A stretch of DNA of 41,215 nucleotides from an uncultured Lachnospiraceae bacterium (GCA_900544685.1 UQWA01000027.1:1-41215), one strand, 5' to 3'; shown: positions 1 to 8,434, numbered from the stretch's first letter. A program made the numbers and translations. The notes: generated by a model not told the origin, from the sequence alone.

Positions 1-16
1 GCTAAAGCTACTCCCT

Positions 17-45
17 CCACCTGCCGAGCAGGTGGTTTATTTTTC
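17..45 (+). terminator. Rho-independent terminator of a gene left of the window
   Basis: An 8-bp GC-rich perfect stem (CCACCTGC / GCAGGTGG) with a 3-nt loop is followed by TTTATTTTT on the plus strand. No plus-strand gene in the window uses it, so it probably ends a gene beyond the left edge that converges on the sugar operon. Confidence 0.7.
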
Positions 46-62
46 TGCCATACAATAAGCAC

Positions 63-98
63 CAGGAGACAGAGATTTTTGCGTTCCTCTGTCTCCTG
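63..98 (-). terminator. Terminator hairpin of the sugar operon
   Basis: A perfect 12-bp inverted repeat (CAGGAGACAGAG / CTCTGTCTCCTG, 12-nt loop) lies 5 bases after the stop codon of the last operon gene. The U-tract on the minus strand is weak, so it may act as a 3' stabiliser or as a back-to-back terminator with the hairpin at 17-45. Confidence 0.55.
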
Positions 99-102
99 AC
101 AT

Positions 103-756
103 TTATGCCTCCACGATTTCTTTTACAAGTTCTTTTTTCTGGCTGCTGCCAAAAAAAGCCCGCCCCATAATGATTCGGTCTGCACCGTTTCTGATACAGT
201 CCAATGCTCTTTCCAGATTCAGCCCACCATCCACACTTAACATTGTGTTTCTCTTTTGTTCTGTTATCAGATGTTTGATACACCTGATCTTTTCGTATGT
301 ACTCTCTATAAATACAGATCCTTCTCTTCCTGGTACGGTACTCATTACCAGTATTTCTTCTACCTCATCCAGATAGGGCTTTATTTCTTCCCATTCACTT
401 TCCGGTGATATGGCAATTCCGGCACGTATACCTTTTTCTTTTATTTGCTGAAGTATTTCCAGATTTTCTTTTTTCTTCCCTGCTTCCAGATGAATGGTGA
501 TTCCTACCGGTTCCAGTGAAAAATAAGGCTCCAGCATTTCTTTTGTCATATATGCCATAAAATGGAAATCCTGATCAATGGAATAGACTTTTTTTATCTG
601 TTTCAGCCAGACTGGATTCAATCCAAATAATGGTACAAAATGTCCGTCCATAATATCCACATGCAATGATGTAATTTCTGAACGTCTCGTCTGCTGCAGA
701 TCCTCATTCATTTGCAGAATATCTGCTGCGAACAGGGAAAGCGACAATTTTGCCAT
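103..756 (-). CDS. Ribulose-phosphate 3-epimerase family protein (AlsE/Rpe-like)
   Basis: A 217-residue TIM-barrel protein of the ribulose-phosphate 3-epimerase family, which interconverts ketose phosphates at C3 in the cytoplasm. The four metal-binding positions of the family are visible: His and Asp in LHVDIMDGH (about residues 33-35), His in DFHFM (about 66) and Asp in LSVDGGL (about 175). The substrate loop, normally NPGFGGQ, reads VPGREGSVF. This argues for a substrate other than plain D-ribulose 5-phosphate, such as an AlsE-like hexulose phosphate. It is the last gene of the sugar operon, 17 bases after the SIS gene. An operon-specific paralogue is likelier than the housekeeping rpe. 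The family call is firm; the substrate is not known. Confidence 0.82.
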   Translation of the reverse strand: MAKLSLSLFAADILQMNEDLQQTRRSEITSLHVDIMDGHFVPLFGLNPVWLKQIKKVYSIDQDFHFMAYMTKEMLEPYFSLEPVGITIHLEAGKKKENLEILQQIKEKGIRAGIAISPESEWEEIKPYLDEVEEILVMSTVPGREGSVFIESTYEKIRCIKHLITEQKRNTMLSVDGGLNLERALDCIRNGADRIIMGRAFFGSSQKKELVKEIVEA

Positions 757-773
757 ATTGTTCTCTCCCTTCT

Positions 774-1394
774 TTAATTTCCTGTCTGTGCGAAAAGTCT
801 TTCTCCCACTTCTCCGCCCGGATGGATCACAAGAAATTCTTCTTTCGTATATCCATTATGATTTGCCAGAGTAATGGACATTGCGTCAAATACTGCAATT
901 ACAGCCAGGGTACTTGCAGTTGCAAGCATGTTGAAAGCATCTGGCTCTCTGTCAATCTTTATCTTTAATAAAAAGTCGCTTTTCTGTGCCAGATTACTTT
1001 CCTCCGTCTCCGTAACCAGTACCGTTCTAATTCCCTTCTTTTTACAACTGTCTATCATCGATTCAAGTTCCACTGTATGCCCACCCTTGGAGAAGAAAAT
1101 GATCAGATCATCTTCCTGTAGTACTCCCATACCGCCATGTAATGCATCGGAAGGAGAAAGGAAAAATGCAGGTCTGTTAATGCAATTCAACGTATGAGCT
1201 ATTTTTTTTGCTGCAGCCCCGGAAGTTCCACATCCACAGGTAATTACTTTTCCATTGCATTCATTTAACAGCAACAGCATTTGGTTCACATCATCCTGAT
1301 TCAAATGATCTGCCAGTTTCTGTATTTCTGCCGCTTCTTTTTGTAATACTGTTTTTACACTGTCAAATCCTGTTTTATTTTTTGCCCTGTCCAT
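774..1394 (-). CDS. SIS-domain sugar phosphate isomerase, KpsF/GutQ-like, without CBS domains
   Basis: A single sugar-isomerase (SIS) domain. The phosphosugar loops are visible: CGCGTSGAAAKKIA near residue 50, and the KpsF-type SPSDALHGGMG followed by FFSKGGHTVEL near 75-105. Bacterial arabinose-5-phosphate isomerases (KpsF, KdsD) add two C-terminal CBS domains; at about 206 residues this protein has only the SIS part. I chose ATG 1394, which has GGAGAAG upstream. A TTG start 18 bases earlier (1412) would also be in frame. The gene overlaps the end of the AraD-like gene by about 20 bases, so the two are probably translationally coupled. A role as an aldose-ketose isomerase acting on a pentose or hexose phosphate in this pathway is an inference. 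Confidence 0.75.
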   Translation of the reverse strand: MDRAKNKTGFDSVKTVLQKEAAEIQKLADHLNQDDVNQMLLLLNECNGKVITCGCGTSGAAAKKIAHTLNCINRPAFFLSPSDALHGGMGVLQEDDLIIFFSKGGHTVELESMIDSCKKKGIRTVLVTETEESNLAQKSDFLLKIKIDREPDAFNMLATASTLAVIAVFDAMSITLANHNGYTKEEFLVIHPGGEVGERLFAQTGN

Positions 1395-2079
1395 AGTATG
1401 CGTCTTCTCCAAATTTCCTGTTATAATGCTTATTTTTCAGTTCTTCCTGTATTCTGGAAAGCTTTCCGTCTGACATCGTATAGTTGCAATATGCCATTTT
1501 GGAAATATATTCTAATACCTGGCTGTTTAATACTGCTGCCTTTGGTGAAGTTCCCCACACAAACGGCCCATGACTGTGTACCAGAACTGCATTCATTTTT
1601 CTGCAATCCAGTTCTGCAAATCTTTCCAGAATGACATCCCCGGTATTCTTTTCATATTCTCCGGCAATTTCCTCCGGAGTCATCAATCTCGTACATGGAA
1701 TATCACCATAAAAATAGTCACAGTGCGTTGTTCCGTAAGCAGGTATGACCTGGCCAAACTGCGCCCACATCGTTGCATACTGGGAGTGTGTATGTACAAT
1801 TCCCCTGATTCCGTACTTTGCAAATGCCTTATACAGCGCTACATGAGTTGCAGTGTCCGTGGATGGTGCATATTCCCCTTCTACTACCTTTCCATCCAGA
1901 TCTACTACTGTCATATGCTCCTGCTTCATCACATCATAATGAACACCGCTTGCCTTGATTACTACCAGCTCTGTCTCTGGATCATAACCCGAAACATTTC
2001 CCCATGTGGAAATCACCAGTTGTTTTGTTACCAGATCCAGATTAGCTACCAGTACTTCCTGCTTCAATTTCTCTAACAT
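1375..2079 (-). CDS. araD: L-ribulose-5-phosphate 4-epimerase, AraD/UlaF family
   Basis: A 234-residue class II aldolase/adducin-fold protein, close in length to E. coli AraD (231). It would convert L-ribulose 5-phosphate to D-xylulose 5-phosphate, feeding the pentose phosphate pathway. The zinc site is visible as HTH in GIVHTHSQYATMW and a later His in LVHSHGPFVWG; the STDTATH segment carries the catalytic Asp. The start is one base after the araB stop, with GGAGG inside the araB end, so the genes are coupled. UlaF and SgbE share the same fold and reaction. Family confidence is high. The physiological substrate depends on what the operon imports, because no araA lies in the window. Confidence 0.88.
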   Translation of the reverse strand: MLEKLKQEVLVANLDLVTKQLVISTWGNVSGYDPETELVVIKASGVHYDVMKQEHMTVVDLDGKVVEGEYAPSTDTATHVALYKAFAKYGIRGIVHTHSQYATMWAQFGQVIPAYGTTHCDYFYGDIPCTRLMTPEEIAGEYEKNTGDVILERFAELDCRKMNAVLVHSHGPFVWGTSPKAAVLNSQVLEYISKMAYCNYTMSDGKLSRIQEELKNKHYNRKFGEDAYYGQGKK

Positions 2080-2080
2080 A

Positions 2081-3769
2081 TCATTTTTCCTCCGTTTCCT
2101 GAATACACTGATTCATGCGCTTTTTCAGCCGCTTCATAACATCATTCTGTCCTCTGCCAAAATAGTCATGCACCAGTTCGTATTCTCTGTATAATCTGTC
2201 GTATTCTTTTTTATTTTCGGCATTTGGAAAATACGTCTTATCCTGAAGATTTCCCATCCGTTCTGCCGCTTCGTCTACACTGTCATATCCACCGGCTTCC
2301 TTTCCTGCTGCCAGCGCTCCCCAGATACAGGAAGATAATGCCGCGTTCTGTCTGGAACCGGCAATTCTGATCGGCCGTCCCGTTACATCGGCATAAATCT
2401 GCATCATAAACGGATTCTTCTGAGCAATTCCTCCTGCTACAATGATCTCATCCACTGGAATCTCATATTCCACAAATGTTTCAATAATCTTTCTCGTACC
2501 AAACGCAGTTGCTTCTATCAATGTCCGGTACATGTCTTCTATTCTGGTATTTAATGTAAATCCCAGCATCATTCCGGACAGACTTCCATCTACCAGCACA
2601 CTTCTGTTTCCATTCCACCAGTCCAATGCCAGAAGTCCAGTTTCCCCCACTTTTTTCTTTGCGGCCAGTTTGTTTAAATATTCATAAATATGGATTCCCT
2701 GTTCATTTGCTGCTTTTTCATAAGACGCCGGGAGAAAATTCTCTGTCAGCCATGCGAAATGATCTCCTACACAGCTCTGTCCTGCCTCATATCCAAAATA
2801 CCCAGGTACAATTCCATCTTCTACATAACCGCAGATTCCCGGCACCATTTTTTCTTCTGTACACATCAGTTCATGACAACTGCTGGTTCCCATCATAATC
2901 AGCATACGTCCCGGACCTGTTACTTTTGCTCCCACGGTTGCACCGTGAGCATCAAAATGCCCCACCGCCACCGGTGTTCCCTCCGGAAGACCGGTGAGTT
3001 CTGCACTTGTTTTTGTCAAAACTCCTGCCCTGGTGCCAATAGACTGCACCGGTCCCCAGATTTTTTCCTCTATTACATGTTCCAGTCTCGGATCCAGCGC
3101 TTTAAAATAATCCGAAGACGGATATCCATCCTTTTTATGCCAGCAGGCTTTTGCGCCGGCAGCGCAGCTGTTCCGAATCAGTTTTCCTGTCAGCTGCATC
3201 ACAATCCAGTCTGTCACTTCAAGAAATGCATCCGTATCTTCATAGATCTCCGGACTTTCATCCAATACCTGCCATACTTTTGGAAACATCCATTCACTGG
3301 ATATTTTCCCGCCGTAACGCTGAATAAATTTTTCATTTCTCGCCAGTGCTGCCTCTGTCATTTTATCTGCATAGGGTTGTGCAGCATGATGTTTCCACAG
3401 CTTCACATAAGCATTGGGACTGCCTTTCCATCTTTCCAGAAAGCAAAGTGGCGTTCCGTCCTTTTTTATTGGCAAAATTGTACAGCCGGTTGTATCGATC
3501 CCGATTCCAATCACCTGTTCCGGTCTAATCCCTGCCTGTTTTATTACGTCTCTTATGGTGATCCTCAATACATCCAGATAATCTCCAGGATGCTGCAAAT
3601 GCCAGTCTACTCCAAGTCTGGTACCATCCGGCAAAGTCTCACTCATTACTCTGTGCCTGTATTCCAGCACACTGGTGGCTGTTTCCTCACCAGTCTCTAC
3701 ATCTGCCAGAAGGCATCTTCCTGACAATGTTCCAAAATCAATTCCGATGGTATATTTTTTCAATATCAT
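2081..3769 (-). CDS. araB: FGGY-family ribulokinase (AraB type)
   Basis: A 562-residue carbohydrate kinase, the size of Gram-positive AraB (about 560). It phosphorylates ribulose with ATP. N-terminal features are GIDFGTLSGR (phosphate binding), LQHPGDYLDVL and GIGIDTTGCTILP. The middle part has YVKLWKHHAA and SEWMFPKVWQ, both strong AraB hallmarks. The C-terminal FGGY half has GHFDAHGA, MMGTSSCHEL and IVAGGIAQKNP (adenosine site). AraB proteins usually read DFTACT where this one has DTTGCT, a small change at a substrate-side loop. GGAGGG directly abuts the ATG, so the TTG at 3763 (two codons in) has better spacing and may be the true start. It lies 5 bases after the permease stop, within the operon. 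Confidence 0.87.
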   Translation of the reverse strand: MILKKYTIGIDFGTLSGRCLLADVETGEETATSVLEYRHRVMSETLPDGTRLGVDWHLQHPGDYLDVLRITIRDVIKQAGIRPEQVIGIGIDTTGCTILPIKKDGTPLCFLERWKGSPNAYVKLWKHHAAQPYADKMTEAALARNEKFIQRYGGKISSEWMFPKVWQVLDESPEIYEDTDAFLEVTDWIVMQLTGKLIRNSCAAGAKACWHKKDGYPSSDYFKALDPRLEHVIEEKIWGPVQSIGTRAGVLTKTSAELTGLPEGTPVAVGHFDAHGATVGAKVTGPGRMLIMMGTSSCHELMCTEEKMVPGICGYVEDGIVPGYFGYEAGQSCVGDHFAWLTENFLPASYEKAANEQGIHIYEYLNKLAAKKKVGETGLLALDWWNGNRSVLVDGSLSGMMLGFTLNTRIEDMYRTLIEATAFGTRKIIETFVEYEIPVDEIIVAGGIAQKNPFMMQIYADVTGRPIRIAGSRQNAALSSCIWGALAAGKEAGGYDSVDEAAERMGNLQDKTYFPNAENKKEYDRLYREYELVHDYFGRGQNDVMKRLKKRMNQCIQETEEK

Positions 3770-3774
3770 CCCTC

Positions 3775-4740
3775 CTATTTCTGAACCATTCTCTGATTCC
3801 TTACTTTTCCGGAAAATTCCGTAAATGCAACTGCCAGAATCAGAACAATACCTTTTACCAGTTTCTGTACATAGTCATTGATGCCACACATAATCATCCC
3901 GGTTGATAACACTCCCATCAGAACTACACCGATCATTACCTGATTAATTCTTCCCTCGCCTCCTGACAGACTTACGCCGCCAAGAACTACTGCCGTAATC
4001 GCATCCATTTCATATCCGTCTCCGGCAGATGGCTGACCGCTGCTGGTTCTGGAAAGTAATACCAGTCCTGCAATACCCGATAAAAATCCGGCAAAAGCAT
4101 ATACAATCAGTTTTACTCTCATGACATTTACACCGGAAAGATGGGATGCTTCTTCATTTCCGCCAACACCATATACATAACGTCCAAATGTGGTTCTTTC
4201 CAAAATAAACTTTCCAACCAGAAATACCAGCAGCATCAGAAGTACCATAAGTGGAATTCCGGCTATAGATGTTTTTGCGAAATTACCATATGTTTTGCTG
4301 AAACTGTGAACCGGTAATCCATCTGTAACGATATATGCCAGCCCTCTTAATGCTGTCTGAGTACCCAGTGTTGCAATCAATGCCGGCATATTTAACTTTG
4401 TCACACAAAATCCATTGAGCGCTCCTACTGCAAACGCAACCAGTAAAGCAACAAGAGATCCTATGACGCCCGGTGCTCCCGCCTGCATTACAAGTGCTGC
4501 TATTACCGCACTCAGACCCGCAATGGAACCAACTGATAAATCAATTCCTCCCGTAAGAATTACATAACACATTCCCACTGAAGTAATTCCGGTAATGGAT
4601 ACCTGTTTTAAAATTGTCATACAGGTATTAATACTGAGAAAATTGCTGGATGCAACAGAAAAAAAGATAATAAGAATTATCAGAACCATCAGGATTCCAT
4701 AGTCCAGCATTTTTGTTAATACATCATTCTTCTTACTCAT
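3775..4740 (-). CDS. Sugar ABC transporter permease (RbsC/AlsC/XylH-like)
   Basis: A 321-residue polytopic inner-membrane permease of the BPD_transp_2 family with about eight to ten hydrophobic segments. Family marks are GGIDLSVGSIAGLSAVIA near residue 64 and the coupling-loop stretch AITAVVLGGVSLSGGEGRI near 245. It should form the homodimeric channel energised by the upstream ATPase. Its ATG overlaps the ATPase stop by 8 bases, indicating tight translational coupling. It belongs to the monosaccharide (CUT2) class; the specific sugar cannot be read from the permease. Confidence 0.9.
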   Translation of the reverse strand: MSKKNDVLTKMLDYGILMVLIILIIFFSVASSNFLSINTCMTILKQVSITGITSVGMCYVILTGGIDLSVGSIAGLSAVIAALVMQAGAPGVIGSLVALLVAFAVGALNGFCVTKLNMPALIATLGTQTALRGLAYIVTDGLPVHSFSKTYGNFAKTSIAGIPLMVLLMLLVFLVGKFILERTTFGRYVYGVGGNEEASHLSGVNVMRVKLIVYAFAGFLSGIAGLVLLSRTSSGQPSAGDGYEMDAITAVVLGGVSLSGGEGRINQVMIGVVLMGVLSTGMIMCGINDYVQKLVKGIVLILAVAFTEFSGKVRNQRMVQK

Positions 4741-6238
4741 GTTCCTCTACTCCTTCTTTCTCTGTAGACGCCAGTTCCAGAATTCTTTCCTGTGTGTACT
4801 CTGTTCTTTCCAGCTCTCCTACAATTTTTCCATGGCTCATTACCAGAATCCGGTCTGACATGCCTATCAATTCCGGCATTTCACTGCTGATCATGATGAT
4901 TCCTTTTCCCTGTTTTGCCAATTCTGTCATCAATGCATAGATCTCCTGTTTCGCACCCACATCAATTCCTCGGGTAGGTTCGTCAAAAATCAGCACATCG
5001 CAGTTTGTTGCCATCATTTTTGCCAGAACAATTTTCTGTTGGTTTCCACCAGACAGGTTCTTTGCAATCTGTTCCCTGTTTGGTGTTTTTATTTTTAATT
5101 CTTTTATATAATCATCCACCAGACTTTCTACTTTTGATTTCTGTATGACTCCCGCATTTGTACATTTATCATAGATACTGAAAACAGTGTTCTCCTTTAC
5201 TGACATTCCCAGAATCAATCCCTGCCTCTTGCGGTCTTCCGGTATCAGACCAATTCCATGCTTCAGACCATCTCTCGGGCTTGCCGGACAGAAGGTTTCT
5301 CCATTCTTTTTCAGTCTCCCGGAAAGTATCCGGTCTGCACCATATATGGCTCTTGCCACCTCCGTACGTCCTGCTCCAACCAGTCCGCCAAATCCCAGTA
5401 TTTCTCCTTTTCTCAGCTGAAAACTGATCTCTTTTATTCTCTTATTGGTCAAATGATCTGCTTCCAGCAGCACTTCTCCTTTTTCAGCGGTATTCACCGG
5501 GTAAGATTCCGTCAGTTCACGTCCTACCATATAAGAAATCAACTGCTGCTTAGTTACATCTTTTACATCTTTTGTAACAATATATCTTCCATCACAAAAT
5601 ACCGTCACACGATCACATAGTTCAAATACTTCCTCCAGTCTGTGCGATATAAAAATAATGGTAACTCTCTTTTCTCTGAGTTTTTCAATGATATCAAAAA
5701 ATATCTTTGTTTCATTGATGGTCAGTGGCGCTGTCGGTTCATCCATGATAATAAACCTGGCATTTTTCGATACAGCTTTCATAATTTCCACAATCTGCTG
5801 ATAAGCCACTCCCAGTTCACATACTTTTGTTTTTACATCCAGATCAACGCCCATTTCCTTACACAGTTCTTCCGCACGCTGATTCATTTCTTTTATGTTT
5901 CTGATTCCATATTTCTGAATTTCTCTTCCATAAAAAATATTCTCTGCAACTGTCAGATATGGAATCAGACTGAACTCCTGATAGATAACCGATATTCCCA
6001 AATCCATGGATAACTTCGGTGTCATTTTTTCATACGCCTTATGTTCAAATTCAATTGTTCCTTTTGTCGGTTCATAGGCACCCGTCAGTAATTTTATAAA
6101 TGTTGACTTGCCTGCTCCATTTTCTCCACAGAGCGCATGAACCTCTCCTCTTCGCACATCAAAAGAGATATCATCTAACGCTTTCACTAATGCAAAATAT
6201 TTGGACAAATGATCTACTTTCAATATTATATCGTTCAT
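4733..6238 (-). CDS. Sugar ABC transporter ATP-binding protein, two NBDs (RbsA/MglA-like)
   Basis: A CUT2-type fused ATPase of 501 residues. The first nucleotide-binding domain has Walker A GENGAGKST and Walker B FIIMDEPTA, but a diverged signature reading ELGVAYQQ. The second has the degenerate Walker A GLVGAGRTE typical of this family, a consensus signature LSGGNQQK and Walker B VLIFDEPTRGIDVG. The open frame extends 32 codons further upstream, but ATG 6238 is preferred because it has AGAGGAG 7 bases upstream and starts MNDIILKVDHLSK like the family. It couples to the overlapping permease gene and to the binding protein 80 bases upstream. Confidence 0.9.
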   Translation of the reverse strand: MNDIILKVDHLSKYFALVKALDDISFDVRRGEVHALCGENGAGKSTFIKLLTGAYEPTKGTIEFEHKAYEKMTPKLSMDLGISVIYQEFSLIPYLTVAENIFYGREIQKYGIRNIKEMNQRAEELCKEMGVDLDVKTKVCELGVAYQQIVEIMKAVSKNARFIIMDEPTAPLTINETKIFFDIIEKLREKRVTIIFISHRLEEVFELCDRVTVFCDGRYIVTKDVKDVTKQQLISYMVGRELTESYPVNTAEKGEVLLEADHLTNKRIKEISFQLRKGEILGFGGLVGAGRTEVARAIYGADRILSGRLKKNGETFCPASPRDGLKHGIGLIPEDRKRQGLILGMSVKENTVFSIYDKCTNAGVIQKSKVESLVDDYIKELKIKTPNREQIAKNLSGGNQQKIVLAKMMATNCDVLIFDEPTRGIDVGAKQEIYALMTELAKQGKGIIMISSEMPELIGMSDRILVMSHGKIVGELERTEYTQERILELASTEKEGVEEHE

Positions 6239-6318
6239 TTGCGTCTCCTCTTTTTTAGAGAGAAAGGGGTATGCGCTCTGGCATTTCCCCCTTCTCAGGA
6301 TATATCTTTTTTTACTTT

Positions 6319-7344
6319 TTATTTTCCATCCCACTCATAAGTTCCGTCCAGCACGTCAGCCTTTGGTACTTTCACATATGGAAGATATACGGTTTCCTGT
6401 TCTTCCGGGATACCTTCGGTTGCGTATTTATATAAGTAGAATGCGGATTCATAACCACCCTTGTACGGGAATAAATCTACTGTTCCCCGGTAGATGCTGT
6501 CTTCTTCTGCAATGTAAGTCAGAGCTTCATCTGTTGCATCTCCGGAAAATACAGCATATTCTTCTCCTTCTTTTCCGGCATTCACCATTGCCTGATATCC
6601 GCCGATTGCACCGGAATCATTGGTTCCAACTACAACGTTCAGATCCGGATACTGTGCCAGAACGGATTCTACAATCTTCATACCGTCTTCCAGCGTATCT
6701 CCCGCCTGTCTTGCAACAATCTCAACGTCTGGGCAGATCTCTTTTAACGCTTCTTCCACACCATCACCACGCGGAATAACAGATTCTACATTGTCCTGTG
6801 AAATGATGCATACCTGCGCTTTTCCATCCAGTGTATCTTTAATCCATTCTGCCGCCTGTTCTCCGATGGTATGTCCATAATCATATTCGTCCAACGTATA
6901 ACTGAGCTTTACATTTTCCTGTGTCTGGGCAATGCATGCAGTTGCAATGCCGCTTTCGTTAGCTTTATCTACAATTTCCAGAGTTGCCTGTGTATCAATC
7001 GGAGTAAAGGTAAATCCGCTGTAACCATCATTTACCAGGCTTTCCAGTGCATTTAACTGTGTGTCAACATTGTATTCCGAATCAATAACCTGATAAGTAA
7101 CACCAAGATCCTCGCATCCTGCCTCGAATCCCTTCTTTACCATTGCATTCCATGGATTCGCAAGATTCATACTCACATATGCCAGTTTAATATCTTTGTT
7201 GTCTTTTGCAGCAGCTTCTTCTTTCATTGCTTCTACATCAATGGTCCAGTCATCATCTGCAAATGCTACTGCTCCCATAGATAACATCATACTTGCTGAA
7301 AGACCTGCACATAACAATCTTGATACTACATTTTTCTTCATCAT
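6319..7344 (-). CDS. Sugar-binding protein of the ABC transporter (periplasmic-binding-protein-like I, RbsB type)
   Basis: A 341-residue secreted substrate-binding protein of the Peripla_BP_4 / RbsB class. It has a basic N-terminus, a hydrophobic core and an AFA cleavage site before DDDW (about residues 27-30). The mature part shows family landmarks IKLAYVSMNLANPWN, TPIDTQATLEIVDKANESGI and VVVGTNDSGAIGGYQAM. Gram-positive binding proteins usually carry a lipobox cysteine for membrane anchoring; none is present at the predicted cleavage site, and the only early Cys (residue 12) precedes the hydrophobic core. The protein may therefore be released, or held by the permease. Ligand unknown; RbsB and AlsB are the nearest functional classes. 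An AGGAGGG site precedes the double ATG. Confidence 0.88.
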   Translation of the reverse strand: MMKKNVVSRLLCAGLSASMMLSMGAVAFADDDWTIDVEAMKEEAAAKDNKDIKLAYVSMNLANPWNAMVKKGFEAGCEDLGVTYQVIDSEYNVDTQLNALESLVNDGYSGFTFTPIDTQATLEIVDKANESGIATACIAQTQENVKLSYTLDEYDYGHTIGEQAAEWIKDTLDGKAQVCIISQDNVESVIPRGDGVEEALKEICPDVEIVARQAGDTLEDGMKIVESVLAQYPDLNVVVGTNDSGAIGGYQAMVNAGKEGEEYAVFSGDATDEALTYIAEEDSIYRGTVDLFPYKGGYESAFYLYKYATEGIPEEQETVYLPYVKVPKADVLDGTYEWDGK

Positions 7345-7359
7345 AAAACCCTCCTGATC

Positions 7360-8199
7360 TCATAGTTTGTTTAAATCAATTGCATTTTGCACCATTCGCA
7401 TATGCTTGTTGTATTCTTTTCCTTTTCTCAAAGTCATTCCAAGAAACAACGCATCCAGTATGGCCTGATCTGCCACACGCCGTGCCACTTTATCTCTTCC
7501 GCAAGTCAGATCACTGGTTGAAATAAACAGTGGGATGTCAGTCACTTTTAATAATGGAGACTTGTTCATCTTGGTAATACATATCGTAGTTGCACCCTGT
7601 TCTTTTGCAATACGCATTGCCTGCACCACATTTCTTGACCTGCCTTCATAGGATACGGCAAATGCCACATCTCCAGGTTTTAAATTTGCTGCCGTCATTA
7701 ACTGCATCATGACATCACTGTAAGCAGAGCAGTTAATACCCATTCGGCTGATTTTCGTATCCGTTAGCTGACACACTGCATAGGCGTCTCCAACACCGAA
7801 AAAATGAATAGATTTTGCATTTGCCATAGCGTTTAATGCTTTTTCGTAATTTGGAGTTACCAATGACAATGTATCTGTCAGTGTCTGCATATTGCTGTGA
7901 AATACTTTTTTCAGTATTGTCACCATATCGTCCTGCGCTTCTATTTTTTCAGGACGTTCTGAACTTTCTTCATTTGCTGCTGATAAAAATGCCTGTTTGA
8001 ATTCTGTGTACCCGCTGTACCCCATTCTTTTACAAAATCTGACAATCGAAGCATCACTGCTTCCTGTTTCATGAGCCAAACCTGACAGTGTAAAATTGGC
8101 AATTGCTTCTGGATTTTCCAGCAATGCTTCTGCCACAACCTTTTCTGCCCGCGGAAGAGATGGGAGTTGAAATCTGATGCGCACCATTATTTCATTCAT
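7360..8199 (-). CDS. RpiR/MurR-family transcriptional regulator
   Basis: A 279-residue regulator with an N-terminal HTH_6 domain (about 1-75, including FTLSGLAHETGSSDASIVRFCKRMGYSGY) and a C-terminal SIS domain that senses a phosphosugar (about 125-255; VGDAYAVCQ and AVSYEGRSRNVVQAM). It is the first gene of the sugar operon and is transcribed with it, 15 bases before the binding-protein gene. It is probably the autogenous, pathway-specific switch, responding to an intermediate of the same pathway. The same arrangement is known for alsR/rpiR with D-allose genes in E. coli. Likely operators are the repeat at 8221-8240 and the direct repeats at 8377-8422. Confidence 0.88.
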   Translation of the reverse strand: MNEIMVRIRFQLPSLPRAEKVVAEALLENPEAIANFTLSGLAHETGSSDASIVRFCKRMGYSGYTEFKQAFLSAANEESSERPEKIEAQDDMVTILKKVFHSNMQTLTDTLSLVTPNYEKALNAMANAKSIHFFGVGDAYAVCQLTDTKISRMGINCSAYSDVMMQLMTAANLKPGDVAFAVSYEGRSRNVVQAMRIAKEQGATTICITKMNKSPLLKVTDIPLFISTSDLTCGRDKVARRVADQAILDALFLGMTLRKGKEYNKHMRMVQNAIDLNKL

Positions 8200-8220
8200 A
8201 CTTTTTCCTCCACATTTTCA

Positions 8221-8240
8221 GTAAGTTATTGATTTCTTAC
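8221..8240. promoter_or_regulatory. Inverted repeat just downstream of the rpiR promoter, possible operator
   Basis: GTAAG-N10-CTTAC lies between the predicted -10 box and the rpiR start codon, where bound protein would block transcription. No consensus for this RpiR member is known to me. Confidence 0.35.
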
Positions 8241-8249
8241 TTCACAATT

Positions 8250-8278
8250 AGAATAGCACATTAAAATTATGGAGTAAA
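8250..8278 (-). promoter_or_regulatory. Predicted sigma-A promoter of the sugar operon
   Basis: -35 TTTACT (8273-8278), 17-bp spacer, -10 TATTCT (8250-8255) with an extended -10 TGTGC directly before it. The same TGTGCTATTCTA string occurs in the DUF6465 promoter. Confidence 0.6.
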
Positions 8279-8376
8279 TTTTGCATATTTTTTTCATTAT
8301 TTTGCACTATATACACCATCTTTGTCCATTTAATGCTTTGTTTGTTTATTATATTTGTATAGTTTTTTAATTTTTC

Positions 8377-8422
8377 CACTTCATTTTGAAAGTTTTACTT
8401 CGAAATAACACTTCACTTTGAA
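8377..8422. repeat. Pair of 14-bp direct repeats upstream of the sugar operon
   Basis: CACTTCATTTTGAA (8377-8390) and CACTTCACTTTGAA (8409-8422) differ at one base and are 32 bp apart, about three helical turns. A third partial element ACTTCGAAA lies between them. They are about 100-140 bp upstream of the predicted rpiR promoter, a position suited to an activator or a looping repressor. Confidence 0.45.
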
Positions 8423-8434
8423 TTCCTGTTATAC

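Noticed and set aside
2690..3724. A 344-codon open frame on the plus strand opposite araB
   Set aside because: It lies fully antisense to a well-conserved kinase, is Cys/His/Phe-rich with no domain character, and has no ribosome site; it is a shadow of codon bias.
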